In this document: one piece after another, positions 5,778 through 6,295 of the stretch
Numbering within the stretch: the stretch's first letter is position 1
Layout: every line of letters starts with the position of its first letter
Source of the DNA: Planctomycetaceae bacterium
GTDB taxonomy: Bacteria > Planctomycetota > UBA1135 > GCA-002686595
Direction of reading: 5' to 3'
Assembly: GCA_013360535.1 (NCBI GenBank)
Contig: JABWBL010000214.1
Span: forward strand, 1 to 6,295
DNA length: 6,295 nt
Notes under the pieces: model-generated
The model's input: only the letters and a program-made list of their open reading frames with translations
Databases searched by the model: none
What the model was told of the DNA's origin: nothing
Made by a program: the position numbers and the translations under genes

Positions 5778-6014
5778 ATGACGCTGCTCAAGGGAACAAT
5801 GCTGTTTCATGCGCTCGCGCTCGCGACGTTCGTGTGGATGCGTACCCTGGGCGGATACGAGCGGATCGAGACGATTCCCATCGCGTTCGTCTATGTGACG
5901 GTGGCGCTGGGGCTGGGGATCGCGGCGCTTCGCACGGAACGCGCGCGCCCCGCGTGGCACGGCGTGGTGCACGGGGTGCTGGTCGTGGTGGCTCTGATCG
6001 TGTTGGCTGTGTGA
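5778..6014 (+). CDS. Small multi-pass membrane protein, unknown function
   Basis: A 78-aa hydrophobic protein with three likely membrane segments, at about residues 7-24 (LFHALALATFVW), 33-52 (IPIAFVYVTVALGLGIAAL) and 61-78 (GVVHGVLVVVALIVLAV). They are joined by a short loop GGYERIE and a basic loop RTERARPAW. No family was recognised. GAGG at 5765-5768 lies 9 nt before ATG 5778 and supports this start. An alternative is TTG at 5727, which overlaps the preceding stop (TTGA) and has an even better GAGGAG site 6 nt upstream (5715-5720). That start would add 17 polar residues and imply translational coupling with the lipoprotein gene. The membrane segments are the same either way. Confidence 0.7.
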   Translation: MTLLKGTMLFHALALATFVWMRTLGGYERIETIPIAFVYVTVALGLGIAALRTERARPAWHGVVHGVLVVVALIVLAV

Positions 6015-6063
6015 GGCAACAGAGACGGCACACTGCAGGATCCGCGAGTCGGCGTGCGGAAGA

Positions 6064-6077
6064 CGCCTCCGGAGGCG
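6064..6077. repeat. 14-bp perfect palindrome downstream of the small membrane protein gene
   Basis: CGCCTCC is followed at once by its reverse complement GGAGGCG, 50 nt after the stop at 6014. With no loop and no T-run it is a poor intrinsic terminator. It may still mark the transcript end, or be a chance palindrome in GC-rich sequence. Confidence 0.35.
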
Positions 6078-6108
6078 GGGCCGGAAATGCAACTTCCCTC
6101 CAGAAGCA

Positions 6109-6138
6109 GGGGGAAGGGGGGCGAAAACGGGGGTGGGG
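6109..6138 (+). other. G-quadruplex-type motif
   Basis: Four G-runs of 5, 6, 5 and 4 are separated by AA, CGAAAAC and T, which satisfies the usual G3+/N1-7 quadruplex pattern without interruption. It lies in the noncoding stretch 3' of the small membrane protein gene, on the coding strand, so it could form in the mRNA tail or in the DNA strand. Formation is a prediction from the pattern only. Confidence 0.6.
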
Positions 6139-6146
6139 AAGCGGAC

Positions 6147-6176
6147 GGGCGGGCCCGAGAGGGGGGCCGCGCCGGG
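6147..6176 (+). other. Second, weaker G-quadruplex-type motif
   Basis: G-runs of 3, 3, 6 and 3 have loops of 1, 7 and 7 nt and begin 8 nt after the first motif. The loops are C-rich (CCCGAGA and CCGCGCC), so competing GC hairpins are likely and quadruplex formation is less certain than for the neighbour at 6109-6138. Confidence 0.35.
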
Positions 6177-6262
6177 CCGTCAGGCACTTGGGGAGAAGCA
6201 GGAACACACAGGCGGCGGCCGGAGGTCCGGTCGCACGAGGCGCGGCGCTGCAGAGGGGCCAA

Positions 6263-6295
6263 GTGAGGGCCCTCGAGGCGGCGCTGGGACGCATC
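6263..6295 (+). CDS. Possible 5' end of a gene running off the window
   Basis: A GTG at 6263 is preceded by AGAGGGG (6252-6258), a good ribosome site at 4-6 nt spacing, and opens a frame reading (M)RALEAALGRI to the window edge. Eleven codons are too few to recognise a family. The high third-position GC and the amphipathic look fit a real N-terminus, but the call rests mainly on the Shine-Dalgarno and the absence of another gene in this stretch. Confidence 0.3.
   Translation, partial: MRALEAALGRI

Noticed and set aside
6054..6266. 70-codon plus-strand open frame across the G-rich stretch
   Set aside because: It is a Gly/Arg/Glu-rich low-complexity translation of G-runs with no ribosome site; it is better explained as noncoding DNA.
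5788..6294. Minus-strand frames opposite the small membrane gene and the G-rich tail
   Set aside because: They are Pro/Arg/Ala-rich translations of the C-rich complement without domains or ribosome sites, and they conflict with the hydrophobic plus-strand gene.

Overview
This is a GC-rich chromosomal window (strong G/C preference at third codon positions) with six genes I can support, plus a possible seventh starting at the right edge. No mobile element, CRISPR array, rRNA or tRNA gene was seen. The organism is probably a high-GC Gram-negative environmental bacterium. My best guess is Planctomycetota: a large secreted right-handed beta-helix protein with a diverged DVDG...GGDE segment and a hydrophobic beta-rich C-terminal module, a membrane-anchored protein built of carboxypeptidase-regulatory-like repeats, and two genes without a clear Shine-Dalgarno site. 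This placement is inference from protein style, not from a marker gene.

Left part (1-1313, minus strand): an oxidative-stress module. A cysteine-free Fur/PerR/Irr-type regulator (894-1313) lies upstream of a three-cysteine AhpC-type peroxiredoxin (127-663). Both promoter regions carry the same 15-bp, 7-1-7 inverted repeat (725-739 and 1319-1333), with identical flanks when read on opposite strands. The simplest reading is that the regulator controls both itself and ahpC through this operator. A perfect 26-bp palindrome (796-821) lies between the two genes, and a GC hairpin follows ahpC.

Middle (1470-3473, minus strand): one secreted parallel beta-helix protein of about 667 aa, followed by a strong 12-bp-stem hairpin (1417-1447) that separates it from the regulator. 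A 339-bp intergenic region (3474-3812) separates it from the divergent plus-strand genes.

Right part (3813-6014, plus strand): a 491-aa bitopic membrane protein with about four carboxypeptidase-regulatory-like beta-sandwich domains, then a small putative lipoprotein (5395-5730) and a 78-aa multi-pass membrane protein (5778-6014). The last two may be translationally coupled through a TTGA stop/start overlap. The final 280 bp hold two adjacent G-quadruplex-type motifs and a possible GTG start of a gene running off the window.

The most noteworthy item is the self-contained peroxide-response pair with its matched operators and zinc-site-less regulator. The other genes look like lineage-specific envelope proteins of unknown function.
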